Assembly: GCF_037392515.1 (NCBI RefSeq)
Contig: NC_090291.1
Location: 41,967,001 to 42,031,000 of the forward strand
Origin: Haliotis asinina
Taxonomy: Eukaryota; Mollusca; Gastropoda; Lepetellida; Haliotidae
Reading direction: 5' to 3'
Length of the DNA stretch: 64,000 bases
Both the position numbers and the translations under genes were made by a program. The notes under the pieces are model-generated. The model was not told the DNA's origin, did no database searches, and worked only from the letters and a program-made list of their open reading frames with translations. Below are positions 9,319-19,829 of this stretch, in pieces. Numbering within the stretch: the stretch's first letter is position 1; each line of letters starts with the position of its first letter.

Positions 9319-11734
9319 CCCTAGAATGATGTCCAGATTGGATAATACATGTTCAGATCAATGGGGGGATATATTGAATATTGTTTATTTATTTTGGTTA
9401 TTTATCATGAAAAAGAAACAAGAAACACGAAAAGATAAGACTTTGTAGAAAAATTTAACCCCTTGGAGTTTGGTGTGGCATTGGATAATAGAATCTGTGA
9501 AGGGGTGAATAGTTTGAGCATGCATGTAGTTGAACATCCATATGTGGACTTTTGCTCTCAGGATGATATTAAATAACCGCAAAAGTTTGATATGTGGGCA
9601 TTTTCTTTGTCCCTCGGGACTTCGGGTATGTTTGTCATTAACAAAAGGGAGGTCACTCTCAAATGACTACATAAGAGTGGAGGCTGGGCTTTGACTAATT
9701 TAACAGTGATTATATCATTGCATGTAAGAGGAATCATCCAAATTTACCATTACCATTACTTCATAATCAGATGACTTTACTCTGGTGTGGGTTAGCTTTA
9801 GTTCCTGTACACAAGACAGAACTTTATACTGTATAACAAATATTAAAGTATTTTCCTGTCGGAAGTATCAACACTTTGATAAATGTTTGAAACTTTTCAG
9901 CAAGTCTCAGAGTTTTAAACCTTTGTGGATATATGATTATATGTTTAAGATTCTTGTCTTGTCTCCTGGAAAAGCGTGACTGACTCTGCATGATCTCCAC
10001 ACGTTATATTTTCATCAAAATGCTAAGAGGTGCTCAAATAAAAGCTTGAATAATATTTTGCACCTGACTGTTAAAAGAAATTGCATTTTTGCAAGGTAAC
10101 ATTATTCAGAACCATAGTTTTGATTAATTAACTATGTTGTTTGGCAAATGTGACTGATTTATGATTTGTCTTCATACAGAGTCCCAGCCTTAGACTTTGG
10201 AAATATGGCATTTGATGAATTCTTTCAAACAACAAACAAATAAGAGCTGATAATCAGGTGAAGTTACAAAAATGAAAATAAGATTTGAAAACTGGCAGAA
10301 TTTTGATGCTAATGACAAAAGTTTGAAAATCCTATCTGAAGCAAACTGAGACTATTCTGTAAAGTCTGGTGCCTTAGTCAGTGCATTGTTTTCTGTGTCT
10401 GTTTGAAGCAGATACTGTTTCTATCCATGAACGTAATCATCAATCAACAGACTTACAAAAATCATAATCTTTTCGCCCCTTTGAATTGTGTTCAAATCCT
10501 TTTTTTCCTTATACTATTTTCTATATTTTAAACACAACTTCCCTACTTTTGATAAAGTAGACATGTATATATCAGGCCATAATAAGTCAAGTTTCTGTTT
10601 GCCTGCATCCTAATAATGGTTTGTCACCATAAGACCATTATCGGTATTTGATTCTCCAGTAACCATGGAAACCTTTGAAATTGTGTTTCTGAGCATTATG
10701 AACAGCATAGTCAGTTTTTACAAAAAAGATGAAAATGGAATATTCCTTGCAACTGATAATCTTTTCATCGTGGCCTTTGATTATATGTACCAAAACAGTT
10801 TGTTTCTATATATTGTGTGTAACTTAAGTGCCATTGAGGTAACGATTTATCTTGTAACCATAATCGGTCTCACTCTGGAATTGTGCCATGTCAGTCCTGA
10901 CTTATTGAACAGTGCATGAAGAGATTTAGAATTGTGTGAGCATACACACCCTCTGTTCAGTCATTACCATGGTAGCACTGACTTGTCAACCAGTGAATGT
11001 GCATGTTTCTAATTGTTTGAGCATACCCAGCCTCTGTTAGGTGATGTTGCCATGGTAACAGTGACTACTCAAATCGTGATAGTAGATAGTCATATTGTAT
11101 GTGGCAGAAGGATGTGCCTTTACATATATTGAAAATGAAGATGTTAAACATAATGATTGAAAAAGACATATTTTGGACAAAAGTTATTTTTGTATGCTTC
11201 CAGGGTAATTATTGGGCATATTTTTGTCATAGAAACATACACTAAATATCAGTGTTATTTCACATCTCATTTCTCACTTCATAATATGAACCTAACATCA
11301 GAGTTCTATTATATAATTGTTGTGGTTTTCATTTTGTTACATGTGTAATATACCACATATTTTATATTTTTTGTACATATTGATATTTCTTTTATTGCCT
11401 GTATTCTGTGTAGCACTTCTCAACAAAGCATAGTAATACAAGAATTTGAACTCTAGACTGGTTCTTCAGTTTGTCATTTCAAGATTAGATAATTTACTGT
11501 GTGTGAAATTATTTGGAATATTATCAGACATATAGCATTCCTTGAATATAGATAACTTTCCAACTCACATGACTCTCACTGTTAACCTGTCATCTTGGAA
11601 TATGGAGAATTAAACACCAATGTATAAGAACATCGGTCATTGATTACACTAGTAATTCATTAAATTGTAATACATTGTAATTGAGACCAGTGGAAAGGAA
11701 GTCTTCATGAACATCATAGAAACAATAACAGCCA

Positions 11735-11960
11735 GAGTTAGTGAGTATGGTTTTACACTGCTTTTAGCAATATACCAGCAATATCATGGCTGGAGACACC
11801 ACAAATCAACATCACACAATGTACCCGCTTTCGGAAATGAACCAGACTTTGTCATTAGAACCACTAAGGTACCCCATGGCCCATACGTGGCTAGAGTGAG
11901 TGAGTTGGGTTTTGCACCACTTTTAGCAATATTTTAGCAATATCACTGAGGTACCATGGC
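11735..11960 (-). repeat. Family B repeat 3' ends, reverse orientation
   Basis: Two copies of the reversed tail and core, GAGTATGGTTTTACACTGCTTTTAGCAATA and GAGTTGGGTTTTGCACCACTTTTAGCAATA by position, are separated by about 150 bp. The first continues into ATGGCTGGAGACACCA and ACAATGTACC, which are the B core and middle in reverse. A 76-residue ORF here is explained by the repeat. Confidence 0.6.
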
Positions 11961-12029
11961 TAAAGCCTGTGTAGACGAGATGTTTAACATAGCTGACTGT
12001 GATAATAGCTGGCGTCGTTAGTAGGGTGG

Positions 12030-12130
12030 ATGAATGAGTAAGGTTTAACAGGTTTTTAAGCAGTATTCTCACAATTTAGAGGCCAGGGACACCAGAAACT
12101 GGCTTCATACAATGTACCAATGTGGGGAAT
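12030..12130 (-). repeat. Family B repeat fragment, reverse
   Basis: GGGACACCAGAAACTGGCTT followed by ACAATGTACC matches the reverse of the family B middle, with a degraded tail to its left. Confidence 0.5.
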
Positions 12131-12890
12131 CAAACCACAAAGCTACCTCCTGCTCCTTCATGACAGGAGCAGAATAATCAAGTCAGTATGGAGACTGTTT
12201 TAGATATATATTTAGTGTTCACCAGGTATGGTCCAGGAATGGTCTTGTTGGTGTAAGGAATGTCAGCAATGTTGCTTTACAAACTTTCTTAGATAATTTT
12301 ACTGACTGACATGAAAAAAAGGTTTTTTTTCTATTGAATTCAAACCTCAATAAATATTAAAACATAAACATCTGTATTTTCAGTCGAACCAAACTTTCTT
12401 TCCTTGTGTAACTTTTGCAGTTTAAGGATACTTTTATTCAAATACAAGAAAGACATGATATAGTTTAGTGCTTGCTGCTCAGGTTTCAACATAAATAGAT
12501 CTTTGAAGTAACTTCGAACCAAACAACAATTATTATTATTCATGATTCCAGACATATTCAGTAAAATATATGATGCCTTTTAAGAGGGGGTGGGGGTGGG
12601 GGGGCAGATCCTTAGAACAACACATGTTTTGGGGTCAGTCAGGGGCACAGTTGTTGAGATTCTTTTTGCTGTTGTTGAACACTTTGAAAAAAACATTGTG
12701 AATGTATTTTTATTACAGCTATTTAAAGTTTAATATTGTCACAACTACAGTGTTGATACTGAATTGTTTATGCATGGTCGGGTAGAAGACCTACGGTTCA
12801 GCTAATGGATTATGCTGTTACTTATTTTGTAATGTGCATAATTACCATTAAATTAGGTTGAATATGTTTGGCACTTTATAGATAATTTTC

Positions 12891-12896
12891 AATAAA
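12891..12896 (+). terminator. Possible distal poly(A) signal
   Basis: AATAAA is followed within 30 bp by the T/GT-rich stretch GAATGTTTGTCTTTTCTC, a better downstream context than the signal at 9313. It would imply a 3.7 kb 3' UTR for the ABHD4-like gene. Confidence 0.35.
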
Positions 12897-12944
12897 ATGG
12901 ATATTTATGAATGTTTGTCTTTTCTCATTTATTCATGTTGTATG

Positions 12945-13025
12945 GGGTGGTGGAATAGCTTAATGATTAAAGTGTTCCAGCACTTCAAAAACCCCAGTTC
13001 AATTTTCCACATAGGTGTCTTCTTT
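12945..13025 (+). repeat. Family B repeat head
   Basis: GGAATAGCTTAATGATTAAAG matches the A-box end and CCCCAGTTCAATTTTCCACAT the B-box end of family B. The 3' half is missing. Confidence 0.55.
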
Positions 13026-13220
13026 TACTGTTTGTTTGGTGAGGTATTTCTTCAGCTGAAATATTAGTACCACTCCAAAGACCCAGGTGCTGTGCTGTTT
13101 ATCTGTAGCTGACCTAATCTGCTTTGGCTATACTGATACTGTTATTTTAGAACAATTGCAACCAACCAACCAATGCTCTGAAGTCACTATTCTCCATGGC
13201 TTGGGTGGCTGACCAATCTA

Positions 13221-13275
13221 AGTCGCGTTTGCTGTCACCAAGGCTTTGGAACACCCTCAAATGAGGTGGAAAGGT
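13221..13275 (+). mobile_element. Possible LINE reverse-transcriptase C-terminal remnant
   Basis: The translation contains SRLLSPRLWNTLK, like the (A)PRLWNxLP block near the end of many LINE reverse transcriptases. The reading shifts before it and stops after it. Only about 50 bp match, so the call is weak. Confidence 0.25.
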
Positions 13276-13737
13276 TGCTATTTATAATACAGTTTTATCA
13301 CTTATATCAGCAATTTAGCACCAAACATTATGGCTCTGAAAAGATTACCGATAGAAGCCTCTGACACCGTTTGCTTGGCAATACACCGGTGTTAAAGTGA
13401 TTGAAGCGCTCGGGAAATCACTTTCATCTTTCGGGGATCATAAAAACGACCCACATACAATCTCTTGCACTGGAGGTCTGTCATTCGTGGATCTCCGCTC
13501 AGTTGAGCTTAGTGTACGAGAAAATACACAACGATCTCTGCATGTAAGCAATACCTTGCAGAAAACGAAATACAATGTATTAAGTAAATTACTGTGTCCA
13601 GTGAAGTTTAACTGCAAGTTTCCTATCTCAAGTTTCTTACTAACTGCTTGTTCGCCTGAGTTTATTGGAGGGATACAATGTAGATTATGACTTCGCACAA
13701 TAGCTTTTATGCATTATACAAGGATGTTTTTCACAAG

Positions 13738-14052
13738 TGAACTCAAGTGAGTGTTTAGGTTTCGCACTCAGCAATTTTCCAGCTACATGACTGTGGTGTG
13801 TAACCTGGTCTCGTTTCACAAAGCCCTAAGGTGGTCGTAAGTCAGTAAGGTAACCTTAGTGCAATGTTAAATAATGAGAGTTGAGGTTAATCTTGCTCAT
13901 GTTGCTTCGTGAAAGGAGCCCCTGGACCAGACAATCCAGTGATCAACCACATGAGCATCGATCTACGCAGCTGGGAACCGATGACACGCGTCAACCAAAT
14001 CAGCAAGCCTGACCACCCGATCCCGTACGTCGCAAAACATGCGTTACTGAAG
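13738..14052 (-). repeat. Family A repeat split by a nested insertion
   Basis: The reverse tail and core (CGCACTCAGCAATTTTCCAGC) end near 13805, and the rest of family A resumes at 13922 (CTGGACCAGACAATCCAGTG). The 116 bp between have ends CGTTTCACAAAG and its near complement CTTCGTGAAAGG, like the palindromic MITE at 50086-50229. A CCTGG-type repeat at both junctions could be its target duplication. Confidence 0.65.
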
Positions 14053-14603
14053 GTCAGTTCTAAATCGGGTTTTTAAGGGTAGAACTCAGGTTTCAGAAAA
14101 CTCGAGTTTCGAGTGTTTTTAATGTCACGACAGGATAGGCTAGCACCAAACAGACATTAATTCAAAAACAAACATGACCGACAACAGCCACTATCATGTG
14201 AAAGAAATAACAATGAAGCCCTGCTACTTGGTTAATGGGAACTGTTTGTTAATCGATTCTGAACAGGAAGGTACCAGTCATACCGTTTATTGTAACCCTT
14301 TCAGTAAGCATAATAAATAGAGAAAGATCCTTGGGATTAATAAAATGCACAAAGCAAGCAAACAGATCCTGACATTAAATATGCCAAATGTGTAACCGGG
14401 AATGGTCCATTAAAGAACTAGGTGTGACACAAAACAAACATCAAAGAAATGTGACGTAATCAACGATTGTTTTCTAAAATGAAATATGCTCACATATTGA
14501 TACAAATCAATACAAAGATGTCGTTATGGCGGTACAATATAGACAGGCATTACAAATTCAGAGGCAATGTAATGCTAGAGTTCTAAAAGTCATTATCCTA
14601 CTG

Positions 14604-14873
14604 GACCCGTGAAGGTCCGGGGTAGGATAGGCCTTCAGCAACCCATGCTTGCCATAAAAGGTGACTGTGCTTGTCGTAGGAGGCGACTAACGGGATCGGG
14701 TGGTCAGGCTCCTGACTTGGATGACGCATGTCATCGGTTTCCCACTGCGCAGATCGATGTTCATGCTTTTGATCACTGGATTGTCTGGTCCAGACACGAT
14801 TATTTACAGACGGGCAGTTTTATAGATGGAATATTGTCAAGTGCGGCGTAAAAACAAACTCGCACGCTCGCTC
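14604..14873 (+). repeat. Family A repeat, full length
   Basis: Complete from GACCCGTGAAGGTCCGGGG to GCGGCGTAAAAACAAACTCGC, with a tail altered to CTCGCACGCTCGCTC. Confidence 0.8.
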
Positions 14874-15483
14874 ATGAGCATATTGACAGTAATATAAAAG
14901 TTATAATTCAGCTTCTGATATTAGGTTTGGGAAGGGTGTGTGATCATAACACACAGTGTTGGTCATATGGTAGCTTGAGATATACTGTGAAATAAGAGCC
15001 GCGAGCAAACTCCCCTTACTCTACAAATTCTACAATATTCGGTAGAAGCTTAAAACATATTGATAAAGCAAGTCTAAATACTGCACACCTCTTTCTGAAT
15101 CGACAGGTATATACAATATACAACGGTTGAAACACTGTTGAACAACGCGCGCACCCACCACCACCCTCTGTATCCGCCCCGTGTCAAAAAACGATTTATT
15201 ACCCACGTGATTTGATTGGCTAATACGTGAACTTTCACATTACTGGTACTACTTTCATTACTCATTCCATTCATGATTTTCATTCAAGTTTTCACATCTG
15301 ACAGCATGTAAAACGAAAACACTTCAATGGAAATAGATAAAATTTATTTCATTTAGTGTGGTTACTAGTATTATTTTCAATTCTATGATAACTCAAGTTT
15401 CTGTAATAAAAACGAAAACAAAACAATCTATAAAAATACGTAAACAAATACGTCTAGTAGGCCTGTCATGAGTGTAAACAAAT

Positions 15484-15580
15484 ATGGCGTCGCCCGTAAA
15501 AGTTATTGATTTCGTCAAAATTGACGGACAATTGGTTGGAAGAGTTGTGAATGTTATCAAAAGATTGAATACCTTCTGCG
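15484..15580 (+). CDS. Doubtful first exon of an unknown gene
   Basis: ATGGCGTCGCCCG at 15484 opens a frame of 32 codons (MASPVKVIDFVKIDGQLVGR, then VVNVIKRLNTFC) before a fair donor, GGTATGT, at 15581. Without splicing the frame runs to 15726 as an 80-residue ORF. The start resembles a real mollusc first exon, and the sequence around it is less repeat-like than its surroundings. I do not recognise the protein and found no following exon before the kinesin gene, so it may be a relic or chance. Confidence 0.2.
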
Positions 15581-15956
15581 GTATGTTGTCAGGACTGCAC
15601 AGTAACACACCACCACAAAAGACGAGCGGCGCTCTTGTACCTTTATCACTGCCACTGTCAGCCGCATCCATTCGCGTCCTACCGCACAAAATTGTGACAA
15701 ATTATAAAATCGTCACGGAGACGTGATCTTCATAGTAAATTTATAGAGACTACTACCGAGTAATATAAATGTTGGTATTTCATGAATTAACGTTACGTGC
15801 GCTTTCGATAGCCATTTCCCATGTTGTTGAGGATGAAGATGTGAAGTACATGAAACATTATGGATGACCATACATAGTCTAGTTGAAACAACAATGAAAG
15901 TCACCCCGTGGCGATTAAATTCAGGATAAGGAGCCCAACAACCTGTTTGTCCCTTG

Positions 15957-16435
15957 ACGAAAGAGATCGGGTGGTCATTGTGGTTGACTTGGTTGAACGC
16001 ACGTCATCGAAATCCCTGAGCGTATAGATCCATTCTATTGTTGTCGGCAATGTGCGGAATAGCCCCGCCAGTCCATAGCAAGTAAAATTCCAGACGGGCC
16101 AGTAAATCTTCATTTCATGAATAGATAATATTACTCTCTCAGAGTAATTAAGTTATAACACACATTTACATCATGCATCATAATCTGATAAACGTGTTCA
16201 CATTAGCAGCTTAACGATGATACCCGTTACACCCGTCTACCTTCAAATTTCCGGATAGTGAATTATTTTGTTATTCTAATACCTTTGGGGGCATAGCTAT
16301 TTAGTTCGACTGGCTGGCAAAATTTGGAAACTGTTTCGCACACTGGCTGTCTGTCATTTGATTATCTGGTCCAGATTTTATTATTTGCACACCAGTGTCA
16401 TGTGGCTGGGATATTTGGGAGTGCGACATTAAACA
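15957..16435. repeat. Diverged family A fragments
   Basis: GAGATCGGGTGGTCATTGTGG (about 15963) and ATTATCTGGTCCAGATTTTATTATT (about 16360, shown by position) are family A pieces in forward orientation. They carry many changes and no clear ends, so they are old copies. Confidence 0.45.
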
Positions 16436-16699
16436 AGAGTAATCCCAGATGTCTGCTCAATAAGTGAGGGATTGATGATTGATCCAAACAAACTTTGGAT
16501 GGAACTTGACACAGTACAAAGCATAACGTTGGTATAAATATCAATGACTAAACAGGTTTGAATCTAGACTGTTAAGAGGTACAAACACTCCCCTTTCACG
16601 AATAAACTTTCGGTTCCTTGTCCCATATCATACGATTTGGGAGATCAGTGTCAGAATGGGCCCCCATCAAGCTTGTCGTGAAGAGGTGACTCCTTGAAG

Positions 16700-16790
16700 C
16701 TGACAGTCGGGCTCAGTGGCCGAGTTGGCAGCGTGTCAGCTTGACCCGCGGTCGTAGGTCATGACTTCAATCACTAGTGAAATACATTAA
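16700..16790 (+). repeat. tRNA-like sequence, possible SINE head
   Basis: CTCAGTGGCCGAGTTGGCAG resembles a tRNA A-box arm, and GGTCATGACTTCAATCAC lies where a B box would be. It lacks a good B box and a closed acceptor stem, so it is not a functional tRNA gene. Confidence 0.3.
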
Positions 16791-17009
16791 GCGTAAACAA
16801 AACACAGTCACCCCTCCCGGTGGTAGTAAATAGCCAGTACCTAACAACAAACATAACACCGCAAATCAAGTGAGTGAGTGAATATGGTTTTAAGCCGCTT
16901 TTAGCAATATCCCAGGAACATCACGGCGGATGACTCTTGAAATGGACTTCACATGACTGTCATTTAAAACTACCACGCCCATAACTCCATAGTTCTTGTC
17001 CAATTAAGG

Positions 17010-17147
17010 GGCTGTGTCGGATCCTGGTAGTTCGTCACGCCGGTAACCCCACATGACAACAATATGTGAAACCCATTTCTGGTGTCCCCTGCCTTGATAA
17101 TGCTGGAATATTGATAAGAGCGGCGAAAACCTAGACTCACTCACTCC
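17010..17147 (+). repeat. Family B repeat
   Basis: GTTCGTCACGCCGGTAACCCCACAT, then GAAACCCATTTCTGGTGTCC, then GATAATGCTGGAATATTGAT, and a CTCACTCACTCC tail. A reverse copy of the tail lies just left, at about 16868-16930. Confidence 0.65.
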
Positions 17148-17199
17148 ATACATCATGTTATTCATGGACTGACAACATTCCTGTTTTGGGGAGAGAGGG

Positions 17200-17406
17200 G
17201 GTGAGTTACGCAGTAATATTCCAGCTATATGGCGGTGGTCCAGACAATCCAGTGATCAACAGCATGGGCATCGATCTGCGCAGTTGGGATGACATGTGTC
17301 AGTGAGCCTGACCACCAGTTAGACGCCTCTTACGACAAGCATAGTCGCCTTTTACTTCAAGCATTGGTTGCTGAAGGCTTATTCTACCCTGGACCTTCTC
17401 GGGTCC
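17200..17406 (-). repeat. Family A repeat, reverse
   Basis: It runs from GTGAGTTACGCAGTAATATTCC to GGACCTTCTCGGGTCC, with a small deletion in the middle after GTGTCAGTGAGCC. Confidence 0.75.
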
Positions 17407-17430
17407 ATTCGTATTTGAGCGTGCATACTA

Positions 17431-17471
17431 AATGAATGAATGAATGAATGAATGAATGAATGAATGAATGA
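17431..17471 (+). repeat. AATG microsatellite
   Basis: About ten uninterrupted AATG units directly right of a family A end. Confidence 0.95.
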
Positions 17472-17621
17472 TATACAGCAGATTAGCGTGTATGAAACGT
17501 GTCTGTTGTTTAAAGCCGTACTCATTAACACTCCAGTTAATGAGTATTATCACACTCTGTGTAATGAAAACATTGTAAAATTATTAGACCGTGATATTGG
17601 TGAGTACTAAATTATATTTAG

Positions 17622-17860
17622 GAGATAAACATACTGTGATGGGAAGTCAGCTATGTATAACGAAATTATATTTGCTATAAATTTGATTTAAAACAAATTA
17701 AAAAGTTAAAGCTATTATAATTTTGTTATATAGCTCCGATTTTCCAACACGGTACGTTTATCTCAATCCTACCATAACCGTGTTGTTTAGATTTAAGAAT
17801 AATACATACTGTGTTGGAAAATCAGAGGTACATAAAGTGATTATATACCTCTGAATGACT
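17622..17860. repeat. Nested inverted repeats (MITE-like)
   Basis: GATTTTCCAACACGG (17738) pairs with CTGTGTTGGAAAATC (17811). GAGATAAACATACTGTGATGG (17623) is a diverged inverse of the same arm near 17745-17763. TCAGAGGTACATA...TATACCTCTGA forms a small hairpin at 17824-17855. Confidence 0.6.
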
Positions 17861-17923
17861 TTGATTAACCAATCACAATCCAGCATTTACTGTCTGTGTG
17901 CCGATGAATTTCCCTTTTTAAAA

Positions 17924-18059
17924 AAACGTAAATCAAATAAAGCAAAATAAAGATTGCGAATCCTCCTAATTATATCTCAGAATTTTATGCACCTTATGTG
18001 GAAAGTTGTTTAACAAACGATTCGCAATCTTAATTTCACTTTATTTGATTTACGCTTTT
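17924..18059. repeat. Foldback element with 39-bp arms
   Basis: The left arm 17924-17962 and the right arm 18019-18058 are reverse complements with about four mismatches, both including TAAATCAAATAAAG (or its complement) and GATTGCGAATC. The spacer is about 56 bp. Confidence 0.75.
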
Positions 18060-18099
18060 GTTTAAAGTGAAATTCATTGGTACGTTTTCACCGCAAACA

Positions 18100-18190
18100 G
18101 ACTATAGTACTTTCGTTGGGTTTAGTCCCATTCACACTGGCAGATTCAGAAAACAAATCGTCAGTACACAAAGTCAGACCACTCAGTCAA
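18100..18190 (-). repeat. Family D repeat (second tRNA-like SINE)
   Basis: In reverse it reads GACTGAGTGGTCTGACTTTG, then after about 40 bp ATGGGACTAAACCCAACG. It shares this layout with copies at 48841-48950 and 58474-58565. The B box is degraded here. Confidence 0.5.
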
Positions 18191-19439
18191 TTCGTCTTCA
18201 ACCTCTACTTTACAGGGAAGGTATAATCCCAAATATAAGTTGTTCATGACGTCACACAACACTTGTATCACGTCATCTCAACCAAGGTTCCATTCAGTGA
18301 AGTTATTTGTAGTGTTAACACAATATTACCTCCCACTCGAAAAATACCAATGATAGCGATAAGATTAAACGATTAAAAACTTGGAATTATGGATAAACGA
18401 TTCCTTGTGAATAAATGTAGCAAGTCATACTCGAAAGCTGAGGATTAACACTGTTAACCCAACCGGACAGATAATCCGTAATTATCCGTCGTTTTTTTCT
18501 ACGTCTCCAACATAGTGGAGATATAATGAACTCAATCATCAGTACTCAGCACTCAAGGATCCAGCTTTCAATCAAAATAATTCACTAAATCCTTGTGATT
18601 TTTTCTCACACTTCGATTTGCGAAACACCCCAATCAATTACATGTGTATGTGAAACGCCCTTTCAGACACTGCGATATCATGAAATTTTATAAACGCCCC
18701 TGAATAAATTATGCACACTTGCATCGCAGGTAGGTATTTATGCGTCGAGTAACGGCCTAAAATATTTATATAAGCAATTGTTATGTTATATTCCCTTAGA
18801 TATACGTTAGAAACGACGAAACACTTCGATTTAACGCCATCGATCGTCCCCTCTTTGAGCGAGACCCATTGTCTCGTGATTGTTTACTCCGTGACCATGA
18901 CAACAGCAGTGCTTATAGTTAGTTCTATATTCAACAGACTCGTGATCCGCTTAATACAGCTAAACTTTGTCGTAATGGCCCCGTTTTGATTCCTCTGGTT
19001 TCCAACGACAGCTGATAATCTTAAAGGGGTTTAGATACAGTAATGCGTTTTTGTAACAATTCTCAGTCTTTAATATAGTTTACGCTCCGATGCTATTTTC
19101 TGTGCTATCGGTACATCGGTTAAACACTTTTACACATCGATTTGCAAAATGAGCAGTACAAGCCAAATATACCTTTTTCACTTTTTATTAATATCAAACG
19201 AATAATTCAATGTGTTAAACGGTAACCGTGTCGCAAAGATGACTACGCAAAATTTGAAAAGTGTTTAATTAACACCTAAATCGTGAGATAAAACACTTTC
19301 AGCAACCTACATAATTTATCATCTTTTAACCTATAAACACGACAATAAAAAAAACCCCAACTTATATTTGAAAAAAAGGCGGACGAAGTACAGAAACTCA
19401 TTTCTACCCAGTTGAACAGCTAATGACATTATGAGATAT

Positions 19440-19815
19440 AGACTATAGTTACCGGCTCGTGTCTCCCTACCCGACAATCAGGCAAATAGCGCAGTGGCGA
19501 GTTAGTCGGGCGAGGAGATATGGCTTGTATCGCCACTGTTTGATATGGAATTTATCCCATTTAATCCGGGATCAGGATTACGTATTAGAAGCTAAAGACA
19601 CACCAGCATGCCGGAGGATTCGTAAGTACATTTACATTAACTCACCGCCTGGTGTTGGTGCGGGGCGATATTGTGACAGTCGTCTGATAGAATCTTGTTT
19701 GCAAAACTTCAACTGCCCTGATTTTTCTACACGCGAGGAGAATAATTATTAGTGTTACTTCACAACTGTTGCCTCTTGTTTGGTTACAATAATTCATGTC
19801 TAATACATAATCACA
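19440..19815 (+). promoter_or_regulatory. KIF28: Probable promoter / 5' UTR region of the kinesin gene
   Basis: Inferred only from position. The sequence just before the start codon is less AT-rich than the introns, with a stem-loop CAGTGGCGA (19492) / TCGCCACTG (19530). An in-frame stop TAA at 19801 limits translation to the ATG at 19816 unless an upstream exon is spliced in. No TATA box is evident. Confidence 0.3.
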
Positions 19816-19829
19816 ATGGCAGAAAACTC
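19816..19829 (+). CDS. KIF28: Kinesin exon 1 (start codon)
   Basis: ATG GCA GAA AAC TC before donor GTAAGT (19830). The context ACAATGG has A at -3 and G at +4, and an in-frame stop at 19801 lies upstream. Joined to exon 2 it gives [18 protein letters not shown], the usual kinesin-3 N terminus. Only 14 coding bases. Confidence 0.9.

Larger units (their letters stand above)
9191..12905 (+). other. Presumed 3' UTR of the ABHD4-like gene and flank
   Basis: No coding exon is supported. It is AT-rich with stops in all frames. Possible poly(A) signals AATAAA lie at 9313, 10037 and 12891, so the transcript could end near 9.3 kb or extend to 12.9 kb. An imperfect repeat of about 100 bp lies near 10870-11070 (GAGCATACACACCCTCTGTT / GAGCATACCCAGCCTCTGTT). 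Reverse family B fragments occur near 11735-11960 and 12030-12130. Confidence 0.5.
12906..19800. other. Spacer between the ABHD4-like gene and the kinesin gene
   Basis: Mostly repeats: family A copies near 13738-14052, 14604-14873 and 17200-17406, family A/B fragments near 15957-16050, 16360-16435 and 16865-17147, inverted elements at 17622-18059, a family D copy near 18100-18190 and an AATG microsatellite at 17431-17471. A perfect cAMP-response-like TGACGTCA lies near 18247. The part nearest the kinesin start (19440-19800) is less AT-rich and probably holds its promoter and 5' UTR, but no TATA box or initiator is clear. Confidence 0.5.

Noticed and set aside
18246..18253. CRE (TGACGTCA) as the kinesin promoter element
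   Set aside because: Perfect 8-mer but about 1.5 kb from the start codon and in repeat-rich DNA; one match is weak evidence.
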